The notes under the pieces were generated by a model. It made no database searches. It was not told the DNA's origin and worked only from the letters and a program-made list of their open reading frames with translations. Source: Paenibacillus sp. MSJ-34 (GTDB taxonomy: Bacteria; Bacillota; Bacilli; Paenibacillales; Paenibacillaceae). From it: a stretch of DNA of 64,000 nucleotides. Below, one piece after another: positions 36,238 to 46,034 of the stretch. The stretch spans positions 1 to 64,000 of the forward strand of contig NZ_JAHLPR010000018.1 in the NCBI RefSeq assembly GCF_018918005.1, given 5' to 3'. How positions within the stretch are numbered: position 1 is the first letter of the stretch; each line of letters opens with the position of its first letter. Made by a program: the position numbers and the translations under genes.

Positions 36238-37112
36238 CAGGAATCCTTCCTCCCAGTATCAAAAAGGTTAGCGTATGCGCGGTGCGGGAACAATATCGGA
36301 TTGTTGATCAGCATTAATAGTTGGTTTAACTGGAAGTTGAACGTAAGAAGCGACACCGGGGTGTCATTCTCGTCTCGAACCTCATATTCTTTTAGCGTGA
36401 TGGCCTTTAAGTCAGTTGCGTTTATTATTTCTTCTGCGGACTTTTGGACGTTATGAAAATTAAGCTTCATAAACCATTCCATCAGATTGCTATCTGCATT
36501 GATTTTAATTTCGATACGACCCGATTCGGTTTTATCGTCTTTTACGGCGACTAATGTAAAATCAAAATTGTTTTCTATGTCCGGACTAATCTCCGCCTTC
36601 AGCGCGCACAAAATGCGAATGGGATGCGTGGATTGCTGTGTCGAAACAGCGCCAATAGCAATTTGGCCTGCTATTCTTGCAATGGAATTATTTGCAGTTT
36701 TTAAAGGTTCTATATTATTGTACCAATTTGTGATTCCATCTTTGTTCAGACTTTGACTTTTGCATTCCACTACGACAGCAACTGCTTCGATCGGGATAAA
36801 CTTCAAGCGTCCGTAGCGAAAAATATAGGGGGTATACGTTTCATCGAGTATGGCCAAATCAACCTCATTGGAGACCCGCCCCTCCGAATCAATAATAAAG
36901 ACGGAATACTCGATGACGAATTTCTTTGGGACAATCATTTCAAACAGTTGTCGCCAAATGTCCTCACGTGCGGAACCAATGCTTGTTCCATGCAAATCAT
37001 GCTTCATATAAAGTTGATTCACGATTGATTGTTCAACCTGCCGGTAGTTCGATTGAATGTTTTCAACCAGCTTTTGTTTACGTTTTTCCGGAGTCAATGA
37101 TTCTTTAGCCAT
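36237..37112 (-). CDS. PD-(D/E)XK nuclease-like protein (DUF6602-like), first cas-operon gene
   Basis: Translation starts at ATG 37112 behind GGGAGGGG, giving 291 residues. A helix with GSAREDIWRQL (E50), then SNEVDLAILD (D85) and AVVVECKS (E116-C-K118) form the acidic/lysine core of the PD-(D/E)XK nuclease fold, as in proteins labelled DUF6602. No CARF or SAVED sensor domain is visible. The gene leads the operon and its stop overlaps the cas10 start, so it is expressed with the effector. It may supply DNA cleavage in place of the missing Cas10 HD domain or Csm6. Activity, target and control are inference. Confidence 0.7.
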   Translation of the reverse strand: MAKESLTPEKRKQKLVENIQSNYRQVEQSIVNQLYMKHDLHGTSIGSAREDIWRQLFEMIVPKKFVIEYSVFIIDSEGRVSNEVDLAILDETYTPYIFRYGRLKFIPIEAVAVVVECKSQSLNKDGITNWYNNIEPLKTANNSIARIAGQIAIGAVSTQQSTHPIRILCALKAEISPDIENNFDFTLVAVKDDKTESGRIEIKINADSNLMEWFMKLNFHNVQKSAEEIINATDLKAITLKEYEVRDENDTPVSLLTFNFQLNQLLMLINNPILFPHRAYANLFDTGRKDS

Positions 37113-37474
37113 TCTTTCCCCTCCCAAAGTTTCTAATTCCGTGTTTTTAGAACAATTCCCATGATGACCCTGATGATTCTAGTGAATAAGCCCTTGGGAA
37201 ATTTACAAAAAAACAGGTATTTCGATATAATTCCACATCGATATACCCAACTCCTTCCAAGAAAACGCTTTAATTTTGAATCAAAAACTGGGCTGCCATG
37301 TGCGGCAAAGGTATCGGTTTCTGGAAAAATGAATACCCGCACATCACGAAACCTGCGCCAACAGGTTGATAGAGATTTACCGCCGATACGATTTCAATCC
37401 ACCCATTCACATGGAGTACGACAATTTGCAAATGCATACCGGATTTATGTGCAAATTCACAGCAGGGATTTCTG
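37113..37474. other. 362-bp region between cas operon start and array 2 leader
   Basis: The minus-strand promoter of the cas operon should lie here, but no convincing -35/-10 pair was found on that strand. A plus-strand TTTACA-18-TATAAT pair near 37206-37235 has no gene downstream. No coding sequence is supported. Confidence 0.5.
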
Positions 37475-37841
37475 AAATGTCCATTATGCCGCTTATCTTC
37501 CCGCTGGCACAGTGTTGTCTGATTCATTCTTAACCAATTGAGTTCCTCGCAATCCGTCACGGTCAGTTCTAGTGCAAACATGCAAGCTTTCCTTGATAGG
37601 ATTAAAGCAAAAGACTATACTTTAGATATGTGGAAGGTTATGGTAGCATTTGCGAAGCGAGAAAAATAATGCGGTGCGAACCCCAAGCTCACATAAAATC
37701 CCCGGGGGATTCGCACTTCGCTTCCGGCCTGCATTTGTTGCATTTTAAGTTGGTTTTTCATGGAAGGAAAAGGGAAGTGGAAATTGATTCGCACTTTTGG
37801 GCCCCGCAGACCTTGTCCTGTAAGGCTCGAAATAGGTCGGA
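37475..37841 (+). promoter_or_regulatory. CRISPR array 2 leader (duplicated leader region)
   Basis: This region is a second copy of 27979-28343. TTGATA (37593-37598) and TATACT (37616-37621) are again 17 bp apart. The overlapping 29-codon frame (37580-37669) matches the other copy at 21 of 29 residues. The GGTGCGAA/TTCGCAC inverted pair and the ATAGGTCGGA end are kept. It drives array 2 on the plus strand and lies upstream of the divergent cas operon. Confidence 0.8.
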
Positions 37842-40184
37842 GTCGCTCCTTACGCAGGAGCGTGGATTGAAATCATCTTCCATCCATACATTACCTATCC
37901 CAAACGTGTCGCTCCTTACGCAGGAGCGTGGATTGAAATTTTCTATTTAAGATTAAAAAGGAAGAGGCGCAGGCGTCGCTCCTTACGCAGGAGCGTGGAT
38001 TGAAATTTTCAATGTGTCGTGAATTATTTGCCAAGCCCTGAGTCGCTCCTTACGCAGGAGCGTGGATTGAAATACGTCCTTTACCCACGGATGTTGGGCG
38101 ACGAGGTCGCTCCTTACGCAGGAGCGTGGATTGAAATTTTATGCCGGGCAACGGCATCGCAGTAAGCAGCCGTCGCTCCTTACGCAGGAGCGTGGATTGA
38201 AATACCTTCGCTTGCTCTAACTTCCAGCTTTACCGGGTCGCTCCTTACGCAGGAGCGTGGATTGAAATCGCTAAACGAACCGTCTACGCCGACGAGCGTC
38301 CCGTCGCTCCTTACGCAGGAGCGTGGATTGAAATGATTCGATGGCCCTAAAGACGGTGTTAATCGCCGTCGCTCCTTACGCAGGAGCGTGGATTGAAATC
38401 CCGGAGTGTTGCGATTGTTGAGCAAGTGGAATATTGTCGCTCCTTACGCAGGAGCGTGGATTGAAATCGCTCAAGATCCTGCCAGCCGATCAGCTCGACT
38501 CGCGTCGCTCCTTACGCAGGAGCGTGGATTGAAATTCCCCTATAGGAGAGTGAAAGAAATGATCGATATCGTCGCTCCTTACGCAGGAGCGTGGATTGAA
38601 ATAAAGCTGCCGAAGCGCGAGCAGCGCTGGAAGCGGTCGCTCCTTACGCAGGAGCGTGGATTGAAATATGCACCATGCCTCCTTGCCGATTTGTAGGGTG
38701 GGTCGCTCCTTACGCAGGAGCGTGGATTGAAATTTTTCCCTCCTTCTCTGGGTAAAGGGATTTTAAAGTCGCTCCTTACGCAGGAGCGTGGATTGAAATC
38801 ATATACTGCTGAACACATTTCGAATGCTCTCTGAGAGGTCGCTCCTTACGCAGGAGCGTGGATTGAAATCATGCTTTTTCCCAATCTCCGGCGAATACGC
38901 CGGTCGCTCCTTACGCAGGAGCGTGGATTGAAATGAACTTCTCTCGGAAATTCCGCTTTGCTTTATCGTCGCTCCTTACGCAGGAGCGTGGATTGAAATT
39001 ATTCGGCTAAGAAGATCACAGCAGTCGAGAAAGGTCGCTCCTTACGCAGGAGCGTGGATTGAAATCGGCGACCCAGCGAAGATTCGCGAATGGCTAACCG
39101 TCGCTCCTTACGCAGGAGCGTGGATTGAAATAACACCCCAAGCATCCTCACATGCTGGCAAACATCGTCGCTCCTTACGCAGGAGCGTGGATTGAAATCG
39201 AATAAGGTCGTCGTCTCGCTCAATGACTCTCGTCGCTCCTTACGCAGGAGCGTGGATTGAAATCTAACCGTCGATGGCCGCTATATCCCCGGTTATGTCG
39301 CTCCTTACGCAGGAGCGTGGATTGAAATATCGGCAACGCCAGAGATAACCGGCAAACTGGCGTCGCTCCTTACGCAGGAGCGTGGATTGAAATAATTTTC
39401 ATGGTATTTTCAAAAGTAAGAGTTTTATGTCGCTCCTTACGCAGGAGCGTGGATTGAAATAGCGGATTTTTTAATTGTCCCGGAACGGTTGAGTACGTCG
39501 CTCCTTACGCAGGAGCGTGGATTGAAATGAGGGAGAGTGAAGCGGAATGAGTGAGCTTGTCGTCGCTCCTTACGCAGGAGCGTGGATTGAAATTCCGAAG
39601 AAACGGGAATGAAGGTACAACGTCGTAGTCGCTCCTTACGCAGGAGCGTGGATTGAAATTGCGGCTCTGTAGTTGTCTTGATTTTGGGTACGTCGCTCCT
39701 TACGCAGGAGCGTGGATTGAAATTCGCTCACGTCAGAAGTTTCCCGACTCCGATCAGGCGTCGCTCCTTACGCAGGAGCGTGGATTGAAATAAATCCCCA
39801 ACGCTTATAGATTTCGACCGATAGGTCGCTCCTTACGCAGGAGCGTGGATTGAAATTCTAGCAGCACACCACCAAAGCAGCCGCCACGTTTGTCGCTCCT
39901 TACGCAGGAGCGTGGATTGAAATCGCTAAAATAGTATCAGTCAACCGGTTTACTCAGTCGCTCCTTACGCAGGAGCGTGGATTGAAATAAATTAAAATAC
40001 GAAATATGTCGAGAAGCATTGGGTCGCTCCTTACGCAGGAGCGTGGATTGAAATGTTACGTCGATCAATCGATCGGCATCGTCCAAGGTCGCTCCTTACG
40101 CAGGAGCGTGGATTGAAATCGACAACGAGAAGACGGAAAAACAGTGATTGACGTCACTCCTTACGCAGGAGCGTGGATTGGAAT
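37842..40184 (+). CRISPR. CRISPR array 2: 36 repeats, 35 spacers, I-C-like repeat
   Basis: Thirty-six 32-nt repeats start GTCGCTCCTTACGC and end GTGGATTGAAAT, with spacers of 32-38 nt. Relative to array 1 only the hairpin loop differs (TACGC instead of CACGT); the CGCTCCT/AGGAGCG stem and handle are identical. The last repeat (40153-40184) is degenerate, with GTCACTCC and a final TGGAAT, which confirms that the leader is on the left. Consecutive repeats are 64-70 bp apart with no missing unit. Confidence 0.98.
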
Positions 40185-40432
40185 GATCCCACATCACATC
40201 AAAAAAAGCTTGGATAAACTTAACGTTCTCTTTGGGGTGGAGTATAACCTGTGAGCAACCATCAACTATTGCTGGAATGAAAGCGGCTATTCCCGTATCA
40301 ATGTTTCAATGTACAAGAATAAATATCGCAGCGGCGCCGGTCATGGAGTCTAATTTGATGCTAGACTTAATAGTGGACACGGAGAACCGAGAATGAGATA
40401 GAATAAAAATATCTTAATTTGAGGTGTCCGAC

Positions 40433-40738
40433 ATGACAAAAAAGTACGACAAGGAATTCAAAATGCAAACTGTTCGACTCATCCAAGAAGAAGGTAAGAC
40501 GGTGGCGCAAGTAGCCCGCGAAATGGGCTTGCATGAAAATACGATCTACCGCTGGATTGCAGAGTGTAAACAAGACGGGAGCCAAGCCTTCCCCGGCAGT
40601 GGACAACTGAAGCCGGAGGATAAGGCCATGCGTGACCTCCAGAAACGAATCCGCGACCTAGAAGAGGAGAACGATATCCTAAAAAGGCCATGCACTACTT
40701 TGCCAAAGACCGGTGCTGATCTATTCATTCATCTATGA
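40433..40738 (+). CDS. IS3-family transposase OrfA (3' end frameshifted)
   Basis: The N-terminal helix-turn-helix (YDKEFKMQTVRLIQEEGKTV, then HENTIYRWI) and a leucine-rich coiled coil (LQKRIRDLEEENDILK) are typical of OrfA, which binds the IS ends. GAGGTG precedes the ATG at 40433. Family members continue ILKKAMHYFAKDR; that sequence is present here but one frame over, after a run of five A residues (about 40681-40685). One A has probably been lost, replacing the end with an unrelated tail. OrfB overlaps downstream. Confidence 0.8.
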   Translation: MTKKYDKEFKMQTVRLIQEEGKTVAQVAREMGLHENTIYRWIAECKQDGSQAFPGSGQLKPEDKAMRDLQKRIRDLEEENDILKRPCTTLPKTGADLFIHL

Positions 40739-41579
40739 TCATCGCTTCGAGTGCCGTGTCGCGAAGTTGTGCGAGACCCTGGAAGTATCCAGAAGCGGTT
40801 ATTACAAGTGGACCAATCGAAAGGAGAGCAAACGCGAGAAGCGCCGGAAGAAGCTGGAGCGGCGCATACGGCGAATTTTCTTAGATAGCCGTCGTCTCTA
40901 CGGAAGCCCCAAGATCCACAAAGTACTCCAAAAGCAAGGAACTAAGGTCTCTGAGAAGACCGTAGCCCGAATCATGAAGGAGCTAGGCCTTATATCCCGG
41001 ATCGTAAAGAAGTACAAGGCTACAACGAACTCTAAACACAACTTTGCGGTGTTTGAGAATGAGTTGAATCAACGGTTTCAGGTACTCGCTCCCAATAAGA
41101 CCTGGGTTACTGACATTACTTATGTCCCAACCGATGAAGGCTGGTTGTATCTCGCAAGCGTCATGGACCTTTACAGCCGCAAAATCGTCGGGTTTCATAT
41201 GGACGAGCGCATGATCAAGGATCTCGTGTTAAAAGCCTTGGAGCGCGCCTACATGCAACAAGGAAAGCCACAAGGGATCCTACATCACTCTGACCGCGGC
41301 AGCCAGTATGCCTCCCATGACTACAAAGCTCGGTTAAAGGAATACAACATGAAGGGCAGCATGAGCCGCAAAGGAAACTGTTATGATAATGCGTGCATTG
41401 AGTCTTTTCACAGTGTGATCAAGAAGGAACTGATCTACTCAAAAAAGTTCAAAACGCGAGAACAAGCTCGAAAAATTACTCGAAAAATTACATGCTTCTA
41501 CAATGGAAAAAGGATTCACTCGTCCATAGGGTACCATACGCCCAATGAATTCGAACGTATGTACCGGTTTGCGTCATAA
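40713..41579 (+). CDS. IS3-family transposase OrfB (DDE integrase)
   Basis: The 288-residue frame opens at GTG 40713 and is probably made as an OrfAB fusion by ribosomal frameshifting. A helix-turn-helix region (VSRSGYYKW) precedes the rve catalytic core. The DDE residues are in WVTDITYVPTDEG, LHHSDRGSQYAS and DNACIESFHSVIKKE, all intact. The normal A-rich slippage window has lost a base in OrfA, so fusion production may be impaired. Confidence 0.9.
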   Translation: MLIYSFIYDHRFECRVAKLCETLEVSRSGYYKWTNRKESKREKRRKKLERRIRRIFLDSRRLYGSPKIHKVLQKQGTKVSEKTVARIMKELGLISRIVKKYKATTNSKHNFAVFENELNQRFQVLAPNKTWVTDITYVPTDEGWLYLASVMDLYSRKIVGFHMDERMIKDLVLKALERAYMQQGKPQGILHHSDRGSQYASHDYKARLKEYNMKGSMSRKGNCYDNACIESFHSVIKKELIYSKKFKTREQARKITRKITCFYNGKRIHSSIGYHTPNEFERMYRFAS

Positions 41580-41612
41580 TTTTCTCGGTTTGATGTGTCT
41601 ACTCTATTGACA

Positions 41613-42009
41613 GAGGTACATACTGCTGGAAAGAATGCAGTAGAGATGCACAATGCTGTTACAAATAGGAAGCAAAGCATGTATGCATTTTATTTGTGAT
41701 CTAGAGCGTGACAATGAACCTATTGCTTTGCTGGCAGCTACTTTATTGTTGGGATTTAGGTCTGGCAACTGATCTATGGTGGACTAGGCTCAGCTGTATC
41801 GTGAAGCTTTTGACATTCGTTTTCAGTTGAAAACCTAAAGACAATTTATGAGGCAATGCCTTGAAATTTCATGAATCGTGAGAAGGTTGATAACCTAAAG
41901 AAAATTTGGGAAGCTGGCAAGCTAGTCTAATGAAATAGCAAGATAAAAAATTAATTATTTAATAAAAATATGTGAATGGGTAAATTTTATTGCGAAAGGA
42001 AGTATAATT
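41613..42009. other. 397-bp region with possible gene remnants
   Basis: No intact gene is present. Short open stretches that look like decayed coding DNA include VHTAGKNAVEMHNAV (about 41620-41695) and two similar tails, ENLKTIYEAMP and DNLKKIWEAGKLV, each ending in a stop. These may be leftovers of one or two genes interrupted near the IS element. Confidence 0.35.
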
Positions 42010-43236
42010 ATGAAAATTAGAATTCTATCCATTATGTTTGTTATTGTTGCTTTTCCACTGTTGCTAACCGGTTGCATCTATAATAATACAACTGTAAATA
42101 TAAGCTCAGATGGATCTGGTAGAGTCGTTTCTGAAACAGGTGCATTAAAAGAAATCTTTGATAAGCTTGGCAAAACTCCAAGTGATTTTACAAGTAAAAA
42201 AAATAAGCATCACTTGCTAAAATATGGAGGAAGGGAATATCTTGCTGAAACATGGGAAGATGCATATGTAAACCCTGAGGAAATTAACTGGTCAGGAGCT
42301 GTTGCTAGCATATCTCGAGAAATGGGACCAGTTAATTTAACTCCAATTCATAATGGATTAAAGTTAAATCTTAAATTGTGGGAACAATATAGCACTGACA
42401 TGAAACCTAACCATATTTTCCCTGAGTTTAAGGACATTACCGACCAATCAATGCAGGGCATGACGCTTTATGACCTAATTGCTCAAGACATTGAAGGTTT
42501 GGTTCTTAAAGCAACTTTTAACATGCCATATGGCGTGAAGCAGGTTAAGGGCGGTACTGATGGTGTAACAGTTAAGGGCAAGACCATCTCTCTGGACTAT
42601 ATGAAGATGGTGAAGTCTGGAGTTTATGAGTGGGAGTTTGACAGCGTAAAGAATGTAAAGAAAAGCACATTTCCTGACGTTTCCAAGGACTCTCCATACT
42701 ATGATGCCATTAATGCTGTGGTTGACGGTGGACTAATTAATGTATATGCTGACGGAACTTTCAAGCCTGACAAGCCGATAGCTCTGGATGAGCTGACTAA
42801 GATTCTTGCTAACGGTCTTGGACAGAAGATTGCTGGAGACCCCACATATTGGGCAAAGAACTATGTAATGTTTGCACAGAAGTATGGCTTCGTTATTTCC
42901 AAAGCAGCTCCTACAAGCAAAAATTGGAGCATTCCAGCCACAAGGGAGCAGGTAATTTATGCTTTGACATTTGGAGATAACACCCAAATGGCAAATGAGA
43001 AGGTTGAAAGCAGCCATATTAAGGACTGGGACAAAATTGACCCCAAGATGCGAGACATGATTCTCTGGGGATACAACACAGGAGTGGTTGACATTGAGAA
43101 GAACGAATATTTGAATCCTAAGGGAAAGATCACTCGTGCAGAGGTTGCTCAAATTCTTTACGACATGTACTGGACCGTACCCAAGAGTGATATTGTGGAA
43201 AGTTTTCTTAATGACATTCTTCTGTATATGGAGTAA
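42010..43236 (+). CDS. Lipoprotein with C-terminal SLH domains
   Basis: The gene encodes 408 residues with GAAAGGAAG before the start. A signal peptide ends in the lipobox LLTGC. The first half begins NTTVNISSDGSGRV, an LppM-like beta-rich domain that repeats in known envelope lipoproteins. The second half contains SLH motifs (FPDVSKDSPYYDAINAVVDG, GTFKPDKPIALDEL, KITRAEVAQILYDMYW). Having both a lipid anchor and SLH domains would tie membrane to wall. Codon use is AT-rich and unlike the S-layer genes at 17-25 kb, suggesting separate acquisition. Confidence 0.75.
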   Translation: MKIRILSIMFVIVAFPLLLTGCIYNNTTVNISSDGSGRVVSETGALKEIFDKLGKTPSDFTSKKNKHHLLKYGGREYLAETWEDAYVNPEEINWSGAVASISREMGPVNLTPIHNGLKLNLKLWEQYSTDMKPNHIFPEFKDITDQSMQGMTLYDLIAQDIEGLVLKATFNMPYGVKQVKGGTDGVTVKGKTISLDYMKMVKSGVYEWEFDSVKNVKKSTFPDVSKDSPYYDAINAVVDGGLINVYADGTFKPDKPIALDELTKILANGLGQKIAGDPTYWAKNYVMFAQKYGFVISKAAPTSKNWSIPATREQVIYALTFGDNTQMANEKVESSHIKDWDKIDPKMRDMILWGYNTGVVDIEKNEYLNPKGKITRAEVAQILYDMYWTVPKSDIVESFLNDILLYME

Positions 43237-43497
43237 CAATATTTAAAATGCCAAATGGATATTTTTTGTTAATTGGAAATTAATTGATACAAATAGCCAG
43301 GAGGTCTACATACTTTAAGAGTTAATTGAGCTATTCTTAAATCAATGCAATAAATGAATGTTAAATGAACTCTCGTACCTAAAGTTGTTTAATTTTAAAA
43401 TAGGAGTTTTATCAATTACCGAAGCTTTTAACCTGTCTTTATCAAATAGCATTGAAGGTGCACTATGGATATTTTGAGCAGAAAATCTATTAACGTT
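43237..43497. other. AT-rich intergenic stretch, nothing recognised
   Basis: No gene, promoter or repeat could be supported in this stretch after the SLH lipoprotein; it ends at a terminator (43498-43528). Confidence 0.6.
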
Positions 43498-43528
43498 AAA
43501 GGCAGCCTTAGGCTGTCTTTTTCTTTTG
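43498..43528 (+). terminator. Rho-independent terminator before the right direct repeat
   Basis: AAGGCAGCC and GGCTGTCTT pair around TTA and are followed by TTTTCTTTT. It would end transcripts arriving from the lipoprotein gene, leaving the toxin-like gene without read-through. Confidence 0.75.
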
Positions 43529-43537
43529 AAAAGCCAA

Positions 43538-43574
43538 AACTTCTGAGTATAGTGCATATATTTTACCGCGGTGA
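43538..43574 (+). repeat. Right copy of 37-nt direct repeat flanking the CRISPR island
   Basis: AACTTCTGAGTAT-A-GTGCATATATTTTA-C-CGCGGTGA matches the left copy (27364-27400) at 35 of 37 positions, in the same orientation. It ends 43 bp before the first readable codon of the truncated toxin-like gene. Confidence 0.7.
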
Positions 43575-43616
43575 TATGCGAAGGCGATTATTTTAAAAAA
43601 ACTACCGCGAAAGTAG

Positions 43617-46019
43617 ACTGCGACATGGAGTTACAATCGCTATCTTATCGGTTATTCTTCGGAGGATCCCGCTCTTGAGAAGCAGCTTATCACGAATGGT
43701 TCAAGTTATTCTTTTAAAAATACGTCTACACGTTCTCAATCCGTTATTTTCGACAGCCATAGTTCGCTTCACAATTATCCCAATGTAGCTGTTTATTATG
43801 AAAATGGGAAAGGAAAGAGCAAAGGTTATAAGTATACTTCTTCAAGTATAAGTATCCCATCTGGAGGAGAACTGATCGTAACAGGCGTAACTGACCCACC
43901 TGTAACAGCCATTTATAATAAAGAACTCCTTCGTTTGAGCGTTAGCAACGAACCGGCCTTGACTTATAAACAATTGCAAACCGGGGAAAGTGCGACATTC
44001 TTTAATCATACGGAAGAAATGTTGCAATTGACGAGAAAGAAGATAGGGAACGCCAATTTATTATTGAATTACACTGCGTATAATCAAGATGGAACTGTTT
44101 ATGCGGATAAAGTTGGTGTTGCCAGTATACCCTCGATTCCCCCAAAAGGAAAAATTGTCGTAACTGTAGCCGGGGAAGCGCCGATCGTTTTTTACGGATT
44201 TCACAGATTTCTAAGTGAAACCGAAGAAGAACAGACCAGCTTTTATGATATTGAAATCAACCAAACCGCTCAAGTGATTCATGCTAATGACGGCAATGCT
44301 TATTACAAATTTACGCCGAATAAGAGCGGACTTCATCGATTATTTACGGAAAATAATCAAGCCGCGATTGTTCGATTGTTCGACGATCCCGGTTTGCATC
44401 GCCAGATAGGTTCAGATGGGCAAACTATTGAGATTCACGGCGTCTACTATAATAAAATGGAAGCCAACCTTCGCGCAAATCAAACGTATTATGTGCAAGT
44501 ATTAAACAGTTCCAGTGCTGTTACATTTCTTACGGTAGAAGAAGCAAGGCAATCCAATCGCGAAACGGCAGAAGCAATCAGCTTTGACCAAGTCTATGAT
44601 TTTGACCTAACCTCCGTATTCGATAATTTTTACTACAAATTCAATGTAGCAGAATCAACTCAGATGAGCGTCAATTTTACAGAAGGGTTGGCAACACTAG
44701 AGGATCAAGAGGGGAATATTGTCACAACCTTTGATTCCGACCAAGAGGATCATGTATTTATTCCTGTTGAGACGGGAACGTATTATATCAAGCTCAATTA
44801 CGACCCCAACGTTACGATTGCAACTAAAATGGCGAGAAGCAATATTCGGTCGATCCAGCCCTTTAGCAGTTTGAAAAAGGGGCAAGTAAGCATTAAAGTA
44901 CTAACCGCTTCCCCCATGTTCAAAGCTATCAATGCGCTTCCCGGACACGAAGAACCTGTACAATTTACGTGGAAGTTTACCGAGGATCATTTCAGTACAA
45001 CAATCAGCATTTTTGAGAAGAATACAGGTAATCCGGGACGATTAGTGTATCAAGAGAAAATGTATATGTTGGCTGGAAATACGAATTTACGTTTTACTTG
45101 GGACGGAAAAGTGAATCAACCCAATATTGGGGAATATGCCCAGAACGGAAGATACTTGGTTAGAATTGTTGCTGACGACGCGCCGGCATTTCCATACGAA
45201 GCTTATGTGAGTGTATATAATGAAGGCGAGCAGGACATTGAACTTGATGCTGACGAATTGATCACTAGATACAATACAACCATTTCTTCTTCGGATATTT
45301 CAAAGGTTCAAGGTTATCTAAAACAGATGATGTTTTATGATGGCGATATAACAGGAGCCTATGATGAGCATTTCCTGATGTCCGTGATGGCGTATGAGCA
45401 TGTGATCAATAAATGGGGAACGCATGTTGCTCTTGATATCTATAGAGGATTAGACTTTCTTGAGGAAAAGGGCGAAATCAATAGCCGATTACTGCGATAT
45501 GCTTATGCCGACGCATCGTTAGGGAGGGATAAGTATGGCACTCTTTACGAATATTTTTATAATGGAGATTCTTATATATTAGTCTTTGTTGGCGAAGGGA
45601 TACTTGATAAGATTGTAAGAGGCGTTCTTTATGGTATTAGAGGGACAAAATTAGGTGTTGAAAGTGGAAAATTAATAAGCGCAACTGGTATTTTATCGAA
45701 AAAATTGAAAAAACACTTAACAAATCGTCATTCATTTGAAAAAGTAAAACGTCAAATCCCTCACGAAATAGAAAAAACTTCAAGGGAGCAAGTCGCGAAG
45801 AGTATATCAGATCGATCATTCTTTAATAAAAACTGGACAGAAGAGGAGATCTTTGAAGCAACAGAAAAACTTTATGAGATAGCAAAGAAAAATGGTTTTA
45901 AATCAGGAAAATATGAAACTATCTATAAAGGAGAAAAGGTTATAATGGGGGTAGGAGACGGAATACCTCGAACAGCTTATGGTTTGCATAAATATACCAT
46001 CGAAGATTTTGGATTTTAG
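43617..46019 (+). pseudogene. 5'-truncated polymorphic-toxin-like protein gene
   Basis: An 800-codon frame is open from 43617 and reads as protein (YNRYLIGYSSEDPALEKQ) well before its first usable start codon, TTG 43935. There is no signal peptide or ribosome site, so the 5' end has been lost. Beta-sandwich-like domains, a peptidoglycan-binding-like segment (KVQGYLKQMMFYDGDITGAY) and a small C-terminal domain (NWTEEEIFEATEKLYEIA ... TAYGLHKYTIEDFG) follow. That tail looks like a toxin module of exported polymorphic toxins; the exact family is not recognised. The immunity-like gene 15 bp downstream supports this reading. Confidence 0.6.
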
Positions 46020-46034
46020 AAAGAGGGGACTATC

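Larger units (their letters stand above)
40360..41612 (+). mobile_element. IS3-family insertion sequence
   Basis: The element carries two overlapping transposase frames. Imperfect terminal inverted repeats are visible: left TAATAGTGGACACGGAGAAC then CGAGAA; right, on the minus strand, CAATAGAGTAGACACATCAA then ACCGAGAA. Exact ends are uncertain by a few bases and no clear target duplication was fixed. It lies about 175 bp beyond the last repeat of array 2. Confidence 0.85.

Noticed and set aside
30844-37112. Assignment of the cas operon to type III-B (Cmr)
   Set aside because: Gene order cas10-csm3-csm4-csm5, the single Csm3-type backbone with IGGVD, and the Csm5 PGSSIKGA motif fit III-A; no Cmr1, Cmr4, Cmr5 or Cmr6 is seen.
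37206-37235. Plus-strand TTTACA-18-TATAAT as a promoter for a gene
   Set aside because: No coding sequence follows on that strand before array 2, and the leader has its own conserved promoter-like pair; left as unassigned.
37630-39223. Open frames inside array 2 with repeated FNPRSCVRSD or SLLTQERGLK peptides
   Set aside because: Same artefact of translating CRISPR repeats and spacers.
40185-40359. IS insertion inside the CRISPR array
   Set aside because: The last, degenerate repeat ends at 40184 and the IS begins about 175 bp later; no repeats occur on the far side, so the array is not interrupted.
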